A stretch of DNA of 64,000 bases from positions 1-64,000 of the IMG/VR virus record IMGVR_UViG_3300044732_002040; one strand, given 5' to 3'. Numbering within the stretch: position 1 is the stretch's first letter; every line of letters begins with the position of its first letter. Position numbers and translations under genes: made by a program. The DNA comes from a virus. Under the pieces are notes generated by a model that made no database searches, was not told the origin of the DNA, and saw only the letters and a program-made list of their open reading frames with translations. Of the stretch, positions 1 through 8,791 are shown piece after piece.

Positions 1-50
1 CCGAAGACATGGAGTTATTAAGAGATATGTTTACAAAAGAAAAAGAATAA
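1..50 (+). CDS. C-terminal end of an upstream gene (partial)
   Basis: Only the last 15 codons are inside the window, read from base 3 and ending in DMFTKEKE with TAA at 48-50. The next gene starts two bases later, so the two are probably co-transcribed in the baseplate region. No function can be assigned. Confidence 0.6.
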   Translation, partial: EDMELLRDMFTKEKE

Positions 51-51
51 T

Positions 52-1647
52 ATGAGTTACAAAAATGATAAAAAAAGTGTATTTGAAGAGGTTGGTATCA
101 TTAAGACGCTTAATGATATACCCGATTCAAAAAGTACCTCTTCTTTTGACTCTGCTAATAGCAATTCAAAAAACATATTACCTTTTTTATTAGAGTTGTT
201 GACTATTGTTTCTAATGATAAAAAAGAAAAAAGAGAAGCCGAAAAAGAGGAAAAGGAAAAAGAAAAAAACGTGGAACGTGGTTTTGATTTTAAACTCCCA
301 GGTAACGGAAAACTTTTACAAAAAAAAAAGGAAGAAAAACCCGAAGAAGAACCCGAAGAAGAACCAAAATGGAAAACAATTGTAAAAAAAATATTAATTA
401 AATTTTTACCTGAATTTATTAAAATATTAAAAGAAGCTTTGATTTTGGGTATTAAAGCCACGTTTAATTGTGGTTCTGATTTTGTGATGCCATCAGGAGC
501 TAATATGTTAATGAATTTAGCTGATATAGATTATAATAATCTATTTAAAATGGACCCCAACGCTGGTGGTATGGCATCATTTTTATTGGGTGATTCATCA
601 AAAGATTTTGATAAGTTTATATACGATACAGTAAGAACACCAAACACCCTTAATGTTTGGCAAGGACCTAATGGTCCATTAATAGATTTAACATATTTTT
701 CTGGGGGTACACAAAACAATCAAATAGATTTTAAAGTAAATCAAAATTATGATGATAAAAATTTTGGTGATTTTTTATTAGATTTTTTTGCAAGTGTAGA
801 ATTATTTAGTAAAGAAAAATTTATGGCAACATTATTAGATTTCTTTTTTGGTCTTATTTCTTCACAAACAGACACAACTGTAGAACAATTAATTAATGAA
901 GAAAAAACTAATAAAATTATAGACAAAATTTTAGATACAGACCCATGTTATGATGAAATAGTTTACGATAATTCTTTTTTTAGTTTTAATAATGAAGATT
1001 TAGAAGAAATAGAAAGAAGAGCAAGAGAAAGAAAATTGGGTGTAACGAACATAGATTTAGGTTGTGGTATTTTTGAATTTGATTTAAATGACAACACACC
1101 TTTATTAGTGGGTTTTTTAGACGATATAAAAAATAACAACAACAACGCACAATTACAAGAAAGAAAAACAATACAATTATTAAATTCAATAGAAGATATT
1201 GCTGCAAAGAATTCACCAAGAAATAGTGAAGCAATTAAGAAAAAATTTAATTGGGACATCTTATTAGAATTACCAAAAATTCTTGTAAAAAATTCTGTTA
1301 TGAAACCAACCGTTGTGGGGATTTATAACCTTTCGGGGTATATAACAACAGCGGTAAATACTACACAAAATACTAGTTTTGATTTTGTTATAAATAATAG
1401 AGTATTTGTTGAATACATAGCTAGAGAATCTTTAGCTGTTTTAGTAAAAATAACTTTTCAGGTATGGTTAAAACCTGAAATATTAAAACTTATTGCTAAA
1501 ATGGTTAAAAAAATACTTAAGAAAATAGCAGAAAAGAAAATAAAAATAATCAAAAGTTACGCTAAAGCTAAATTAGCTGCTTCAGAAGACTCAGGGTTAA
1601 TAAGTGGTGTACCTGAACCACAAATAAGTGGTGCTAATAACGTTTAA
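52..1647 (+). CDS. Virion structural protein of unknown function, baseplate region
   Basis: I do not recognise this 531-residue protein. Residues about 57-106 are a Lys/Glu-rich charged segment that could be coiled coil, followed by an amphipathic hydrophobic helix at about 108-135. The C-terminus (about 490-515) is another strongly basic amphipathic helix. The middle is Asp/Asn-rich and looks globular. No signal peptide or catalytic motif is visible. It sits 5 bases upstream of the next gene and in one run with the spike gene at 2271, so a baseplate or tail-hub role is inferred from context only. Confidence 0.5.
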   Translation: MSYKNDKKSVFEEVGIIKTLNDIPDSKSTSSFDSANSNSKNILPFLLELLTIVSNDKKEKREAEKEEKEKEKNVERGFDFKLPGNGKLLQKKKEEKPEEEPEEEPKWKTIVKKILIKFLPEFIKILKEALILGIKATFNCGSDFVMPSGANMLMNLADIDYNNLFKMDPNAGGMASFLLGDSSKDFDKFIYDTVRTPNTLNVWQGPNGPLIDLTYFSGGTQNNQIDFKVNQNYDDKNFGDFLLDFFASVELFSKEKFMATLLDFFFGLISSQTDTTVEQLINEEKTNKIIDKILDTDPCYDEIVYDNSFFSFNNEDLEEIERRARERKLGVTNIDLGCGIFEFDLNDNTPLLVGFLDDIKNNNNNAQLQERKTIQLLNSIEDIAAKNSPRNSEAIKKKFNWDILLELPKILVKNSVMKPTVVGIYNLSGYITTAVNTTQNTSFDFVINNRVFVEYIARESLAVLVKITFQVWLKPEILKLIAKMVKKILKKIAEKKIKIIKSYAKAKLAASEDSGLISGVPEPQISGANNV

Positions 1648-1652
1648 ATTGT

Positions 1653-2099
1653 ATGAGTAATAAAAATAAATGTAGGGAATCAGAAAAAATTGGTCAAATA
1701 AATTTTAAAAGTTCACGTTCTGTTTTAAATGCAATAAAAAATTTATTTAAAGTACCGAATATACCAACAACAAATTTAATTGATTCAAATATATTAGCGT
1801 ACACGGGTAGTTTAAAACCTGGCATGAGTCCCGATAAAATTGCGGCAAGAATCATCCAAAGAAAATCTGAAGCAGGTTTACCTGTTGGTCCATTACCTGG
1901 GGGTCAAGTATCACCTGATGAGGTAATGGAAAAAATAAGGATGGAAGAAATTGTTAAAGCTTTAACTGAAGACGCTAGAATTGATGTGTGTACAAAAGCT
2001 GGTACACAATTACAGGCTACTGGTGGTAATGCGGGAGGTCCTATACAAGTTTTTGGTACTACAATAAACACTTCATGTGGTCATGGGCAAATGTTTTAA
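1653..2099 (+). CDS. Small protein of the baseplate/spike operon, unknown function
   Basis: This 148-residue protein is not recognised. It has a Lys-rich N-terminal third, a central segment with two copies of an SPD motif (MSPDKIAAR, VSPDEVMEK), and a Gly/Thr-rich C-terminus ending CGHGQMF. It lies between the 531-residue protein and the spike gene with gaps of 5 and 2 bases, so it is translated from the same message. Its position suggests a baseplate component or spike partner, but the sequence does not prove this. Confidence 0.5.
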   Translation: MSNKNKCRESEKIGQINFKSSRSVLNAIKNLFKVPNIPTTNLIDSNILAYTGSLKPGMSPDKIAARIIQRKSEAGLPVGPLPGGQVSPDEVMEKIRMEEIVKALTEDARIDVCTKAGTQLQATGGNAGGPIQVFGTTINTSCGHGQMF

Positions 2100-2101
2100 T
2101 T

Positions 2102-2278
2102 ATGAAGGGGTTGGATAAAAAGAGTAATACACAACTATTGGAACTTAGATTTAAATTGGGTCAGGATTTTTATAGAGTTAAGGAAGAAACTATAAAAAAA
2201 TATGACCATATGAAAAATATAGAAAAGGTTTATAACTCAATTAATGAGGAATTAAAAAATAGAGGTGTAGATGTCTGA
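2102..2278 (+). CDS. Short charged protein preceding the spike gene
   Basis: A 58-residue protein (MKGLDKKSN...). The ATG at 2102 is chosen because an in-frame upstream ATG at 2075 would lie inside the preceding gene. The sequence is nearly all helix-forming and charged (LLELRFKLGQDFYRVKEE). Its stop overlaps the start of the spike gene by 8 bases, a sign of translational coupling. Function is unknown; a chaperone-like or assembly role is only a guess from the overlap. Confidence 0.5.
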   Translation: MKGLDKKSNTQLLELRFKLGQDFYRVKEETIKKYDHMKNIEKVYNSINEELKNRGVDV

Positions 2279-3620
2279 AAGAAATGAATCCCTAGGAGAA
2301 GGGGCACGTGGTGACGGTTCGATAAAATCAAGAAATCAACAGAAAATAATACACTTAGGTATTGTTATTGATGTTAATGACCCTGTAGCTGCGGGTAGAA
2401 TTAGGGTGAAGATAAAAGGTTTTGATGATAAACCTGAAGATACCCCACCCACACCATGGTCAAAGTTTGACCCTTTAGTCTGTTTTCCTTTTTTACCTTT
2501 ACATATAAACATAATCCCAAAAGTAGGTGAAACGGCTAAAATAATTTTATACGATAGTAAAAATGACCAAGCTGTCAGAGAATATGTCGGACCTTTAATA
2601 CCACAATTAGGTGATAAGTTAAAAGAATCATTAGATTTTCCCGATGCTAAAAGAGGTAGACCTGATTTTCCATTAACTTATGAGAAATCAATAAAAAAAA
2701 TTGTTACCGCTCAAGGTGTTTACCCTAATGTAGATGAGATTGCAATACAAGGACGTGACAACTCTGATATAATTTTTAAACCTTCAGAAGTTTTGATTAG
2801 AGCAGCAAAGTTCCTACCAGACCAACCTACGGTTAGAAATGAAGTGAACCCTGCCTATATACAATTAAAAACAATAAATCCGGGTAAATACAGTACTAAT
2901 ATAGATATAAATGCTACTACTGATACTTTTTTTAAAAAAATATTACAACAAGAAAAATTTTCAGAGACTAGGACTGATATTAATATGGTTAGTAATAAGA
3001 TTTATTTAATTGGTAGAGACAATAACTCATCAATTGTTAATCCTTATTTTACTGATGAAGAAGAATTTTCTTTAGAAGATAAATTACACCCATTAGTTTA
3101 TGGTGATATATTAAAAGATTTTATTGAAAAGTTATTTAATTGGGCTAAATCACACACCCACTCTTATCATAAATTACCGCAATATCCAGAAGAACCCGCT
3201 TATATTGAATTACAAAGATGGATGACCGAAGAATTACCTAGATTAAATAGTAGAAATATTTTTGCTGGTGGTGATTTTGAAAATAATAAAACAAAATCAA
3301 CGGTAAATAAACAAGCAACCATATTACCTAATGAAGCTGAAGTTAGGGTTAATTCTGAAATACAAAGGGTTGACGAAATTAATTCACCTTTAATTAGTAT
3401 AAATGCAGTCAGGAATTGTGATGATAATGAATGTTTAGTTGAATTTGATATTATTAATAATGCGTCTGGTGAAATAATAACTAAACTAGAAGGTAGGGGA
3501 GGAAATCAATTATTAGCTTATCAACAAGTTGTGACAGCATTATTATCTTATCTTGTTGCTAATGGTATTAATAATAGTGATGTTGAAATACCTCCTATTA
3601 ACAAAATAAAAGTTTTCTAA
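2271..3620 (+). CDS. Baseplate spike/hub protein with N-terminal gp5/VgrG-like OB fold
   Basis: This 449-residue protein is probably the central spike of the contractile tail. Residues about 27-125 (IHLGIVIDVNDPVAAGRIRV, then a PW/PLVCFPFLP stretch and a PKVGE turn) match the OB-fold domain of T4 gp5 and VgrG-type spikes. The middle has the short repeating Ile/Asp pattern seen in spike beta-helices. Residues about 350-449 form a separate domain I cannot name. No lysozyme domain like that of T4 gp5 is visible. It is the last gene of the spike operon; a late-type promoter motif follows before the next gene. Confidence 0.75.
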   Translation: MSERNESLGEGARGDGSIKSRNQQKIIHLGIVIDVNDPVAAGRIRVKIKGFDDKPEDTPPTPWSKFDPLVCFPFLPLHINIIPKVGETAKIILYDSKNDQAVREYVGPLIPQLGDKLKESLDFPDAKRGRPDFPLTYEKSIKKIVTAQGVYPNVDEIAIQGRDNSDIIFKPSEVLIRAAKFLPDQPTVRNEVNPAYIQLKTINPGKYSTNIDINATTDTFFKKILQQEKFSETRTDINMVSNKIYLIGRDNNSSIVNPYFTDEEEFSLEDKLHPLVYGDILKDFIEKLFNWAKSHTHSYHKLPQYPEEPAYIELQRWMTEELPRLNSRNIFAGGDFENNKTKSTVNKQATILPNEAEVRVNSEIQRVDEINSPLISINAVRNCDDNECLVEFDIINNASGEIITKLEGRGGNQLLAYQQVVTALLSYLVANGINNSDVEIPPINKIKVF

Positions 3621-3639
3621 AATTATATCTTTTTTTTAG

Positions 3640-3647
3640 ATATTTAT
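3640..3647 (+). promoter_or_regulatory. Candidate late promoter motif ATATTTAT
   Basis: Exact ATATTTAT in the extended form GATATTTATTA, 16 bases upstream of the ATG at 3664, in the intergenic gap after the spike gene. Confidence 0.5.
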
Positions 3648-3663
3648 TAGTAAATAAAAACTA

Positions 3664-5166
3664 ATGAGTATATACAGAACTTACTTTGATAAAGATACTG
3701 TAATTATAAGAAATTCTTGTGTCAATACAGGCAGAAACCCAATAGTAGAGTTATTTCATGGGGGGTCTAATAATGTAAATGACTTAATTTATACTAGATA
3801 TATTTTTAATTTGGATTTGACTGAATTAATATCTAAAGTTGCGAGTGGTGAGTATAATTTATCTAATCTAACACATAAAATTAATTTAACAAATACATCT
3901 TGTTTTGACAGGGAATTGTATTGTAAAACAGTTTCAAGTTCTTGTGGTGAAGTATCTAGAGCTACAAGTTTTGATTTAATACTTTTTGAAGTACCTGAAT
4001 TTTGGGATGAGGGTAATGGATATGATTATGTACCAACAACTTACCTAACTTGTGATACGGGTGACCAAGTATATTGTGAATCACCAGCAAACTGGGTTGA
4101 ACGTGTAGGGTTTACATCTTGGTACCAACAAGGTGTTTATATAGACCCTACTATGTGGTGGCCAGGTTCATCAACAGGATACACAGGAACAACAACCAAC
4201 TTAGTTAAAGGTGAACAACACTTTGATAAGGGAAATGAAAACTTTTGTGTAGACGTTACTAACTATGTTAATGGTTTAATTTTAAATAGTGTTACTGCTT
4301 GTACAATGGGTGTAGCTTTTTCACCAGGTTTAGAATCAGCTCCACAAGAATCTTTTTGTTATGTAGGATTTTTCTCTAGAGAAACCCAAACAGTTTATGA
4401 ACCTTTTATGGAGAGTGTATATAATGATTTAATAAAAGATGATAGATGTGAATTTTATTTAGATAAAACAAACAGACTTTATCTATTTGTTAATGCTGGT
4501 GGTGAAAGAGTTAACGCTACCATAGATTCTGTTAGTATATACGACCAAAATGATAACGTATATCAGATAATACCGGCTATAGATATAAAACAAACAACTA
4601 CAGGTGTTTATTATGTTGAATTAAACGTATCTAGTGACCCTGTTAATGGTTACTGTGGTAATGTTCAGTTTAGAGATGTTTGGGAAAATGTAACTATAAA
4701 CGGTAATAACGTAGGTGATATTGAGTTAGACTTCATTATTCAAGAAAAAAATTCTTATTATAATATTGGTTCTAATGATAGAAGTGGTAGAGGCGTTGGT
4801 AATGGTAAAAACATATCAATATATGACTATCATTTTTCTTTTAATGGAATACAACGTAAAGAAAAAATAAAACGTGGTGATACTAGAAGAGTTGAGGTTC
4901 AGGCTACAATACCTTATACATCTGATTATAAACCTGTTGATAAAATGTATTATAGAATATACATTAAAGAAGGTGAAACACAAATAGAATATCTTCCTTG
5001 GGGTGAATTAAATAGAACTGAAGATAGTAACTTCTTTTTAATTGATACTTCTTGGTTTATACCTAATGATTATTATTTAGAGTTTAAATTAGAATCAGGT
5101 AGTGAAATTAGAACTTACCACGATATCATACAATTTGAAATTGTTTCTGAAAAAGATTGGTGTTAA
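3664..5166 (+). CDS. Virion structural protein, beta-rich, possible baseplate or fibre component
   Basis: This 500-residue protein is not recognised. It is rich in Tyr, Asn, Thr and Cys with alternating hydrophobic pattern, as in beta-sandwich virion proteins. Residues about 60-260 have several Cys and aromatic residues (TMWWPGSSTGYTG). Residues about 265-345 and 395-500 look like two further beta domains (RLYLFVNAGGERV; FSFNGIQRKEKIKRGDTRRV). It has its own late-type promoter motif and a terminator directly after the stop, so it is a single-gene unit next to the spike operon. Confidence 0.5.
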   Translation: MSIYRTYFDKDTVIIRNSCVNTGRNPIVELFHGGSNNVNDLIYTRYIFNLDLTELISKVASGEYNLSNLTHKINLTNTSCFDRELYCKTVSSSCGEVSRATSFDLILFEVPEFWDEGNGYDYVPTTYLTCDTGDQVYCESPANWVERVGFTSWYQQGVYIDPTMWWPGSSTGYTGTTTNLVKGEQHFDKGNENFCVDVTNYVNGLILNSVTACTMGVAFSPGLESAPQESFCYVGFFSRETQTVYEPFMESVYNDLIKDDRCEFYLDKTNRLYLFVNAGGERVNATIDSVSIYDQNDNVYQIIPAIDIKQTTTGVYYVELNVSSDPVNGYCGNVQFRDVWENVTINGNNVGDIELDFIIQEKNSYYNIGSNDRSGRGVGNGKNISIYDYHFSFNGIQRKEKIKRGDTRRVEVQATIPYTSDYKPVDKMYYRIYIKEGETQIEYLPWGELNRTEDSNFFLIDTSWFIPNDYYLEFKLESGSEIRTYHDIIQFEIVSEKDWC

Positions 5167-5170
5167 ATAA

Positions 5171-5200
5171 AAAAGGTCTGAGAAATCAGACCTTTTTTTT
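5171..5200. terminator. Bidirectional Rho-independent terminator
   Basis: Stem AAGGTCTGA / TCAGACCTT with loop GAAA, flanked by an A-run on the left and eight T on the right, between convergent genes ending at 5166 (+) and 5202 (-). Confidence 0.9.
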
Positions 5201-5201
5201 A

Positions 5202-5594
5202 TTAATTTAATTTATTAACTTCTTTAGTGATATCCTCTATGTCATAGTCACCATTTTCCCAAGAGAATTTAAACCCAACCTTAGAACTTTTTTCACCAAG
5301 GTTTTTTGTACTTATCCCGTATTTTTTAGCTAAGTCATTAAGTTTTTTCATAGCGGTATCTTTTTCACCAGATTCACCTTTTTCAGCCATAGCTTTTAAT
5401 TTAATCATTAAACTAATGATTTTATCTTCAAGGTCTTTAGATGGTTTAAATCCTAATTTACCTCTTTCTGAATTTGTGTCCTTATCTCTATTATCACCAG
5501 CAGTTTGAAAACCTATAGCTTTTTCATTTAAAAACTTTTCTTCCAATCTTTGATTAGCTTCCTGAATTACTTTTAGTTTATCTCGTCTTTTCAT
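5202..5594 (-). CDS. Small protein with DUF2786-like segment and candidate capsid-targeting leader
   Basis: A 130-residue lysine-rich protein. The N-terminus MKRRDKLKVIQEANQ contains I10-Q-E-A13, matching the [I/L]xE|A cleavage pattern of T4-type prohead proteases. Residues about 55-95 (KLKAMAEKGESGEKDTAMKK then LNDLAKKYGIS) resemble the DUF2786 motif with its small repeated helix pattern. A downstream segment has FSWENGDYDIEDITKEV. The start overlaps the stop of the upstream gene (TAATG), so the two are translationally coupled. Packaging in the head is inference; the DUF2786 likeness is by eye. Confidence 0.55.
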   Translation of the reverse strand: MKRRDKLKVIQEANQRLEEKFLNEKAIGFQTAGDNRDKDTNSERGKLGFKPSKDLEDKIISLMIKLKAMAEKGESGEKDTAMKKLNDLAKKYGISTKNLGEKSSKVGFKFSWENGDYDIEDITKEVNKLN

Positions 5595-6022
5595 TAGTAA
5601 GAATAATTTGAACCATTTCTTCCGGCTTCTCTTACCCTCATATGCTGTTGGTACTTATCCTGTTGTTTTTGTTTTTCTTTCATTTCTTTATGTCTGGCAT
5701 TATCAATAACTTGGTAATCATTAATTTTTTTCTTTAAATCCTCAAGTTTACCAATGAATTTTGTAAAGTCACTAGAAAATGTATCTATTTCACTATGATA
5801 ACCGTCAGAACCAGAAACAGCATCAGCGATACCATCTTTAAATTCTGTTTTTAAAGATTCCAAATCTCTACCTAATTTATCAATAACACTATAAGCTGGG
5901 TGTTTTGTCATTGTTGTCTTCTTTTCAGGAGTTTTACCTTGTGAAGAATTCTCTTCTTCAGCAATAACTTTTTTAACTAACCTCTCTAAATCTTGCTCGT
6001 TAAGTTTGATTATTTTTTTCAT
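5594..6022 (-). CDS. Small coiled-coil protein with long candidate capsid-targeting leader
   Basis: A 142-residue protein whose first 23 residues (MKKIIKLNEQDLERLVKK, then VIAEE) are nearly the same as those of the 92-residue protein at 15281-15559 (MKKVIKLNEADLEKLVQK, then IIREE). In both, the candidate [I]xE site is at residues 20-22. The rest is charged and helical, with a Gln/Lys/Tyr/Arg-rich tail ending NGSNYSY. A late-type motif lies 14 bases upstream. An internal head protein is the best inference; no enzyme motif is seen. Confidence 0.55.
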   Translation of the reverse strand: MKKIIKLNEQDLERLVKKVIAEEENSSQGKTPEKKTTMTKHPAYSVIDKLGRDLESLKTEFKDGIADAVSGSDGYHSEIDTFSSDFTKFIGKLEDLKKKINDYQVIDNARHKEMKEKQKQQDKYQQHMRVREAGRNGSNYSY

Positions 6023-6036
6023 TTTAATGTTTTTAT

Positions 6037-6044
6037 ATAAATAT
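6037..6044 (-). promoter_or_regulatory. Candidate late promoter motif ATATTTAT
   Basis: GATATTTATA on the minus strand, 14 bases before the start of the leader-bearing protein that begins at 6022. Confidence 0.5.
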
Positions 6045-6076
6045 CCCAGAAAAAAGAAAAATTTTAGGTTTACCCT

Positions 6077-6107
6077 TTGATTGATTAAAAAAAGATACTT
6101 ATATTTG
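6077..6107 (+). promoter_or_regulatory. Host-type (Bacteroidota) promoter
   Basis: TTG at 6077-6079, then exactly 20 bases, then TATATTTG at 6100-6107, matching the Bacteroidota TTG/TAnnTTTG promoter. The ATG of the driven gene is 34 bases downstream at 6142. No late-type motif precedes that gene. Confidence 0.7.
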
Positions 6108-6141
6108 TAGTGTTAACGTTTAAGAAAAAAAAACAATTTAT

Positions 6142-6882
6142 ATGGCAAGAGTTAAAGATTTAAAAGTACAAAATCCAAGTTACGTAGTAGACGTTATCGA
6201 GGTTTTGTCTTCAATGGACCCAAGTAAGTCCAACAAGTACCTACCATTCATGATTAAATGTACCGCTGAATGGGTAGACTGGATTAATAATGAATTACGT
6301 AATGAAACATTTAAAGAAATGTTTGAGGTAATCAAAGATTTTGAGGACCTTTCACAACGTAATTTACTGGATAATAAAGATATCTATTCTTACGAATCAA
6401 ATCAAGATATTATCGAAGCTGTAAAAACGGCTAAAGAAAAAATAACTCGTTCTGAGGTTAAGAAAAAAGAAACCGAAGTTCTTTATGAAGATGACCGTTG
6501 GTTGGTTATATTCCCACTTTCAACACGTAGTTCAAACCTTTATGGTAAAGCAACTAAGTGGTGTGTGGCAAGTGAAGACCAAAACTACGGTAGATACTTC
6601 AAACAATATACTGAGAACGGTGTTCTAGTGTATTTGATTGATAAAAATGTCAAAGATAGTGAAGCTCGTAATAACATTTTCTCAAAAGTAGCATTTCACA
6701 ATGACCGTAACAAACAAGACGGTATTACATTGTGGGATGTTGTTGACACACAAATGAACGTTAGCAACGCCATGAAAGTTTATAGTTTGGTCGGAAGTGA
6801 GATTATGACCATTATCAATGACAAATTGGAGAACGGACCTACCAACAAAGAGGCCGCATCTAAAAAAGGTATTAAAGAATGA
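6142..6882 (+). CDS. Phage protein with TKWC domain, likely expressed early
   Basis: This 246-residue protein has an N-terminal helical part and a C-terminal domain from about residue 113: LYEDDRWLVI, a conserved YGKATKWC ending at Cys141, a Y..G.LVYLIDK strand, then KVAFHND and LWDVVD. The same domain occurs in the 898-residue protein at 55988-58684. I know the TKWC pattern from phage hypothetical proteins but not its activity. It is one of few plus-strand genes in this region, has a host-type promoter and its own terminator, and its last 110 bases are duplicated at 8792. Confidence 0.55.
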   Translation: MARVKDLKVQNPSYVVDVIEVLSSMDPSKSNKYLPFMIKCTAEWVDWINNELRNETFKEMFEVIKDFEDLSQRNLLDNKDIYSYESNQDIIEAVKTAKEKITRSEVKKKETEVLYEDDRWLVIFPLSTRSSNLYGKATKWCVASEDQNYGRYFKQYTENGVLVYLIDKNVKDSEARNNIFSKVAFHNDRNKQDGITLWDVVDTQMNVSNAMKVYSLVGSEIMTIINDKLENGPTNKEAASKKGIKE

Positions 6883-6890
6883 TACCAAAA

Positions 6891-6918
6891 AAAAGGGACT
6901 TTTTATAAGTCCCTTTTT
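6891..6918 (+). terminator. Rho-independent terminator of the 6142 gene
   Basis: AAAAGGGACT / AGTCCCTTTTT stem with an AT loop, starting 8 bases after the TGA; a T-run follows. A related hairpin follows the duplicated 3' fragment near 8920. Confidence 0.85.
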
Positions 6919-6942
6919 TATTTTTAATTAAATAATATTAAA

Positions 6943-7785
6943 TTATATATTAATAAAATTAGCTTTAACGTTACTAAAATCTTTTGTTAATGTTGAAATA
7001 GTAAATTCTTGGTCAATAGTCACAACCGTACTACCAATAGAGAAACTAATTGACGCAACTACTAGGTATAACTCATAATCATTTGGACCTAAAGAGGTAT
7101 TATCAGCAAATATGAAAGCAATAGGAGCCACTTCAAAATCACCACTAGATGAGTCAGTAACAAAACAACCAGGAGCTAAAGGTGTTACAACGTTATCAAA
7201 AAGTGTGTCTTGTGCTGACACAGTGTTTTTACCAGAAGAAAGACTGGCCCCAATATAATCACCTTCTATAGTAATTAAACCTAAAGGTAAAACATAAAAT
7301 CCGGTACTGTCATCTAAATATGCACTACCAACTAACCTGTAACTTTTAACAGCAACGTCACCACTAAATGCAATAGTATCTTGGATTAAAGCAGATTCTT
7401 TTGATTCTAATAAAGTTGTGTATACATAAGTCCCACCACTATAACCAAAAGCTTCAACATCGTTTGCTAAAAGTGAAAACTTATTTTCTTCTGTGTAAAG
7501 AGAATTGACTTCAACTACCTTTTGGTAAAAATCAGTAGTATCTGTAGCACTAGCCAACGTCAAAGATTTATCTATAAAAGAAAAATATTCAGGTCTAGCT
7601 AATAATGCTTTAATTTGAAGATTACCATTTACACCCCTATCTATTAAATAATTAAAGATTAAACCAGCATTAGAATATTTATTTTCTAATTGGTTTAAAA
7701 ATTCATCTATAGTTAGATTACTGTTACCAGCAACATTATTACCGACTAGTGCGTAAAATTGTTTAGTATTTTTATAAAAGTTCAT
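6943..7785 (-). CDS. Probable virion structural protein, unknown
   Basis: A 280-residue protein I do not recognise. The N-terminal third is helical (IDEFLNQLENKYSNAGLIFN). From about residue 105 on it is Ser/Thr/Val-rich with alternating beta pattern (GGTYVYTTLL, AYLDDSTGFYVLPLGLITIE), typical of virion or decoration proteins. It is transcribed with the paralogous pair upstream (7831 and 8310); no promoter motif was found in the 45-base gap. No leader of the packaged type is present. Confidence 0.5.
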   Translation of the reverse strand: MNFYKNTKQFYALVGNNVAGNSNLTIDEFLNQLENKYSNAGLIFNYLIDRGVNGNLQIKALLARPEYFSFIDKSLTLASATDTTDFYQKVVEVNSLYTEENKFSLLANDVEAFGYSGGTYVYTTLLESKESALIQDTIAFSGDVAVKSYRLVGSAYLDDSTGFYVLPLGLITIEGDYIGASLSSGKNTVSAQDTLFDNVVTPLAPGCFVTDSSSGDFEVAPIAFIFADNTSLGPNDYELYLVVASISFSIGSTVVTIDQEFTISTLTKDFSNVKANFINI

Positions 7786-7830
7786 TTTTTTTTATTTTAT
7801 TAAATTATTATTTTTTATTGTTTTTAAAAA

Positions 7831-8307
7831 TTATTGAGTTGCTTGTGTTGCTTCCCCTAATGACGGTTTAAAACGTGTCTCTAAAGCTTTTACTACTTTT
7901 TCTTTTAGTGCTTTAGCGTTTTTAATTATTAAATCAACCTTTTCTTCGGGTGTATAAGATTTAATTGTTAAAACAATTTTTAAATTTTTTGAATCAAAAT
8001 TTTCTTTAGTCACTATATTTATACTATCCTCATAACCAAAAATACTTGATGTATTAAAAGTTACTGTTTCTTTTTTTAACACCTCACTAACTTTTTTAAT
8101 TTCATCTTCGTTATTAAGGTATATAAAACCATCTTTATCTGTGGTCGCTTTTACAATCTCACTGTAAGTAGTTTTTTCTTTGATTACTTTAACCCCATTA
8201 AAGGTTAAAACTACATTCTCAAAATTTGAACTTATTTCAATAGGTTTATTATTTTTATCTAATAATTGACCTATTTTTATCTTTTCTTTTATTGTTTCTA
8301 CTGCCAT
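7831..8307 (-). CDS. Small structural protein, paralogue of the adjacent 8310 gene
   Basis: A 158-residue beta-then-helix protein. Its C-terminal segment (YTPEEKVDLIIKNAKALKEK, then TRF) aligns with that of the neighbouring protein (LTPQQKVDVIKRNARRIKDN, then NRF). The N-terminal regions differ. The two genes are 2 bases apart and co-transcribed. The shared helix may be an assembly or docking element for a common partner. No family recognised. Confidence 0.5.
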   Translation of the reverse strand: MAVETIKEKIKIGQLLDKNNKPIEISSNFENVVLTFNGVKVIKEKTTYSEIVKATTDKDGFIYLNNEDEIKKVSEVLKKETVTFNTSSIFGYEDSINIVTKENFDSKNLKIVLTIKSYTPEEKVDLIIKNAKALKEKVVKALETRFKPSLGEATQATQ

Positions 8308-8309
8308 AA

Positions 8310-8726
8310 TTAAGTATTTGTGTTATTAATTACTGATGTTTGGCTACCAAAACGGTTTTGTAAAGTTCGTTGGAAATTATCTTTTATTCTTCTAGCATTT
8401 CGTTTAATAACATCTACTTTTTGTTGTGGTGTTAACTGTCTAATTTCAACAGGTAAAGGTAATTTATCTGGTGTGTCTAAAACACTACCAGGGTATTTAA
8501 TAAGCTCATTTTCGTACCCACCAGGTTTAACAGCCAAATTAAATTCAGGCTTGTCCTTTACAGACATTGATTGTTCACCAGTAAATTGAATTTTACCACT
8601 CTGAACGGAACCAGAAAAACTAACATCCGCTGCCGTAACAAACCATTCACCACCAACTCGTGTTTGTGCTTTATCTCCCTCAAAACATAAACATACATCT
8701 TGTATTTCTTGCATTTCTTCTGCCAT
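8310..8726 (-). CDS. Small structural protein, first gene of a three-gene minus-strand unit
   Basis: A 138-residue protein with an acidic N-terminus (MAEEMQEIQDVCLCFEG), a beta-rich middle (VSFSGSVQSGKIQFTGEQSM) and the helical C-terminal module shared with the 7831 gene. A late-type motif lies 31 bases upstream. The beta-rich centre and its position downstream of the capsid region fit a minor virion protein, but the family is unknown. Confidence 0.5.
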   Translation of the reverse strand: MAEEMQEIQDVCLCFEGDKAQTRVGGEWFVTAADVSFSGSVQSGKIQFTGEQSMSVKDKPEFNLAVKPGGYENELIKYPGSVLDTPDKLPLPVEIRQLTPQQKVDVIKRNARRIKDNFQRTLQNRFGSQTSVINNTNT

Positions 8727-8757
8727 TTTTTTATTTTTTAAAAAATATTATTTATAT

Positions 8758-8765
8758 ATAAATAT
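8758..8765 (-). promoter_or_regulatory. Candidate late promoter motif ATATTTAT
   Basis: Exact motif on the minus strand 31 bases before the start at 8726, in an AT-only stretch. It heads the 8310-7831-6943 unit. Confidence 0.45.
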
Positions 8766-8791
8766 GTGTTGTCCCTAAGAAAAACGTAAAT

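Noticed and set aside
2271-3620. Lysozyme domain in the spike, as in T4 gp5
   Set aside because: The region after the OB fold lacks any lysozyme-type E...D...T arrangement I can recognise.
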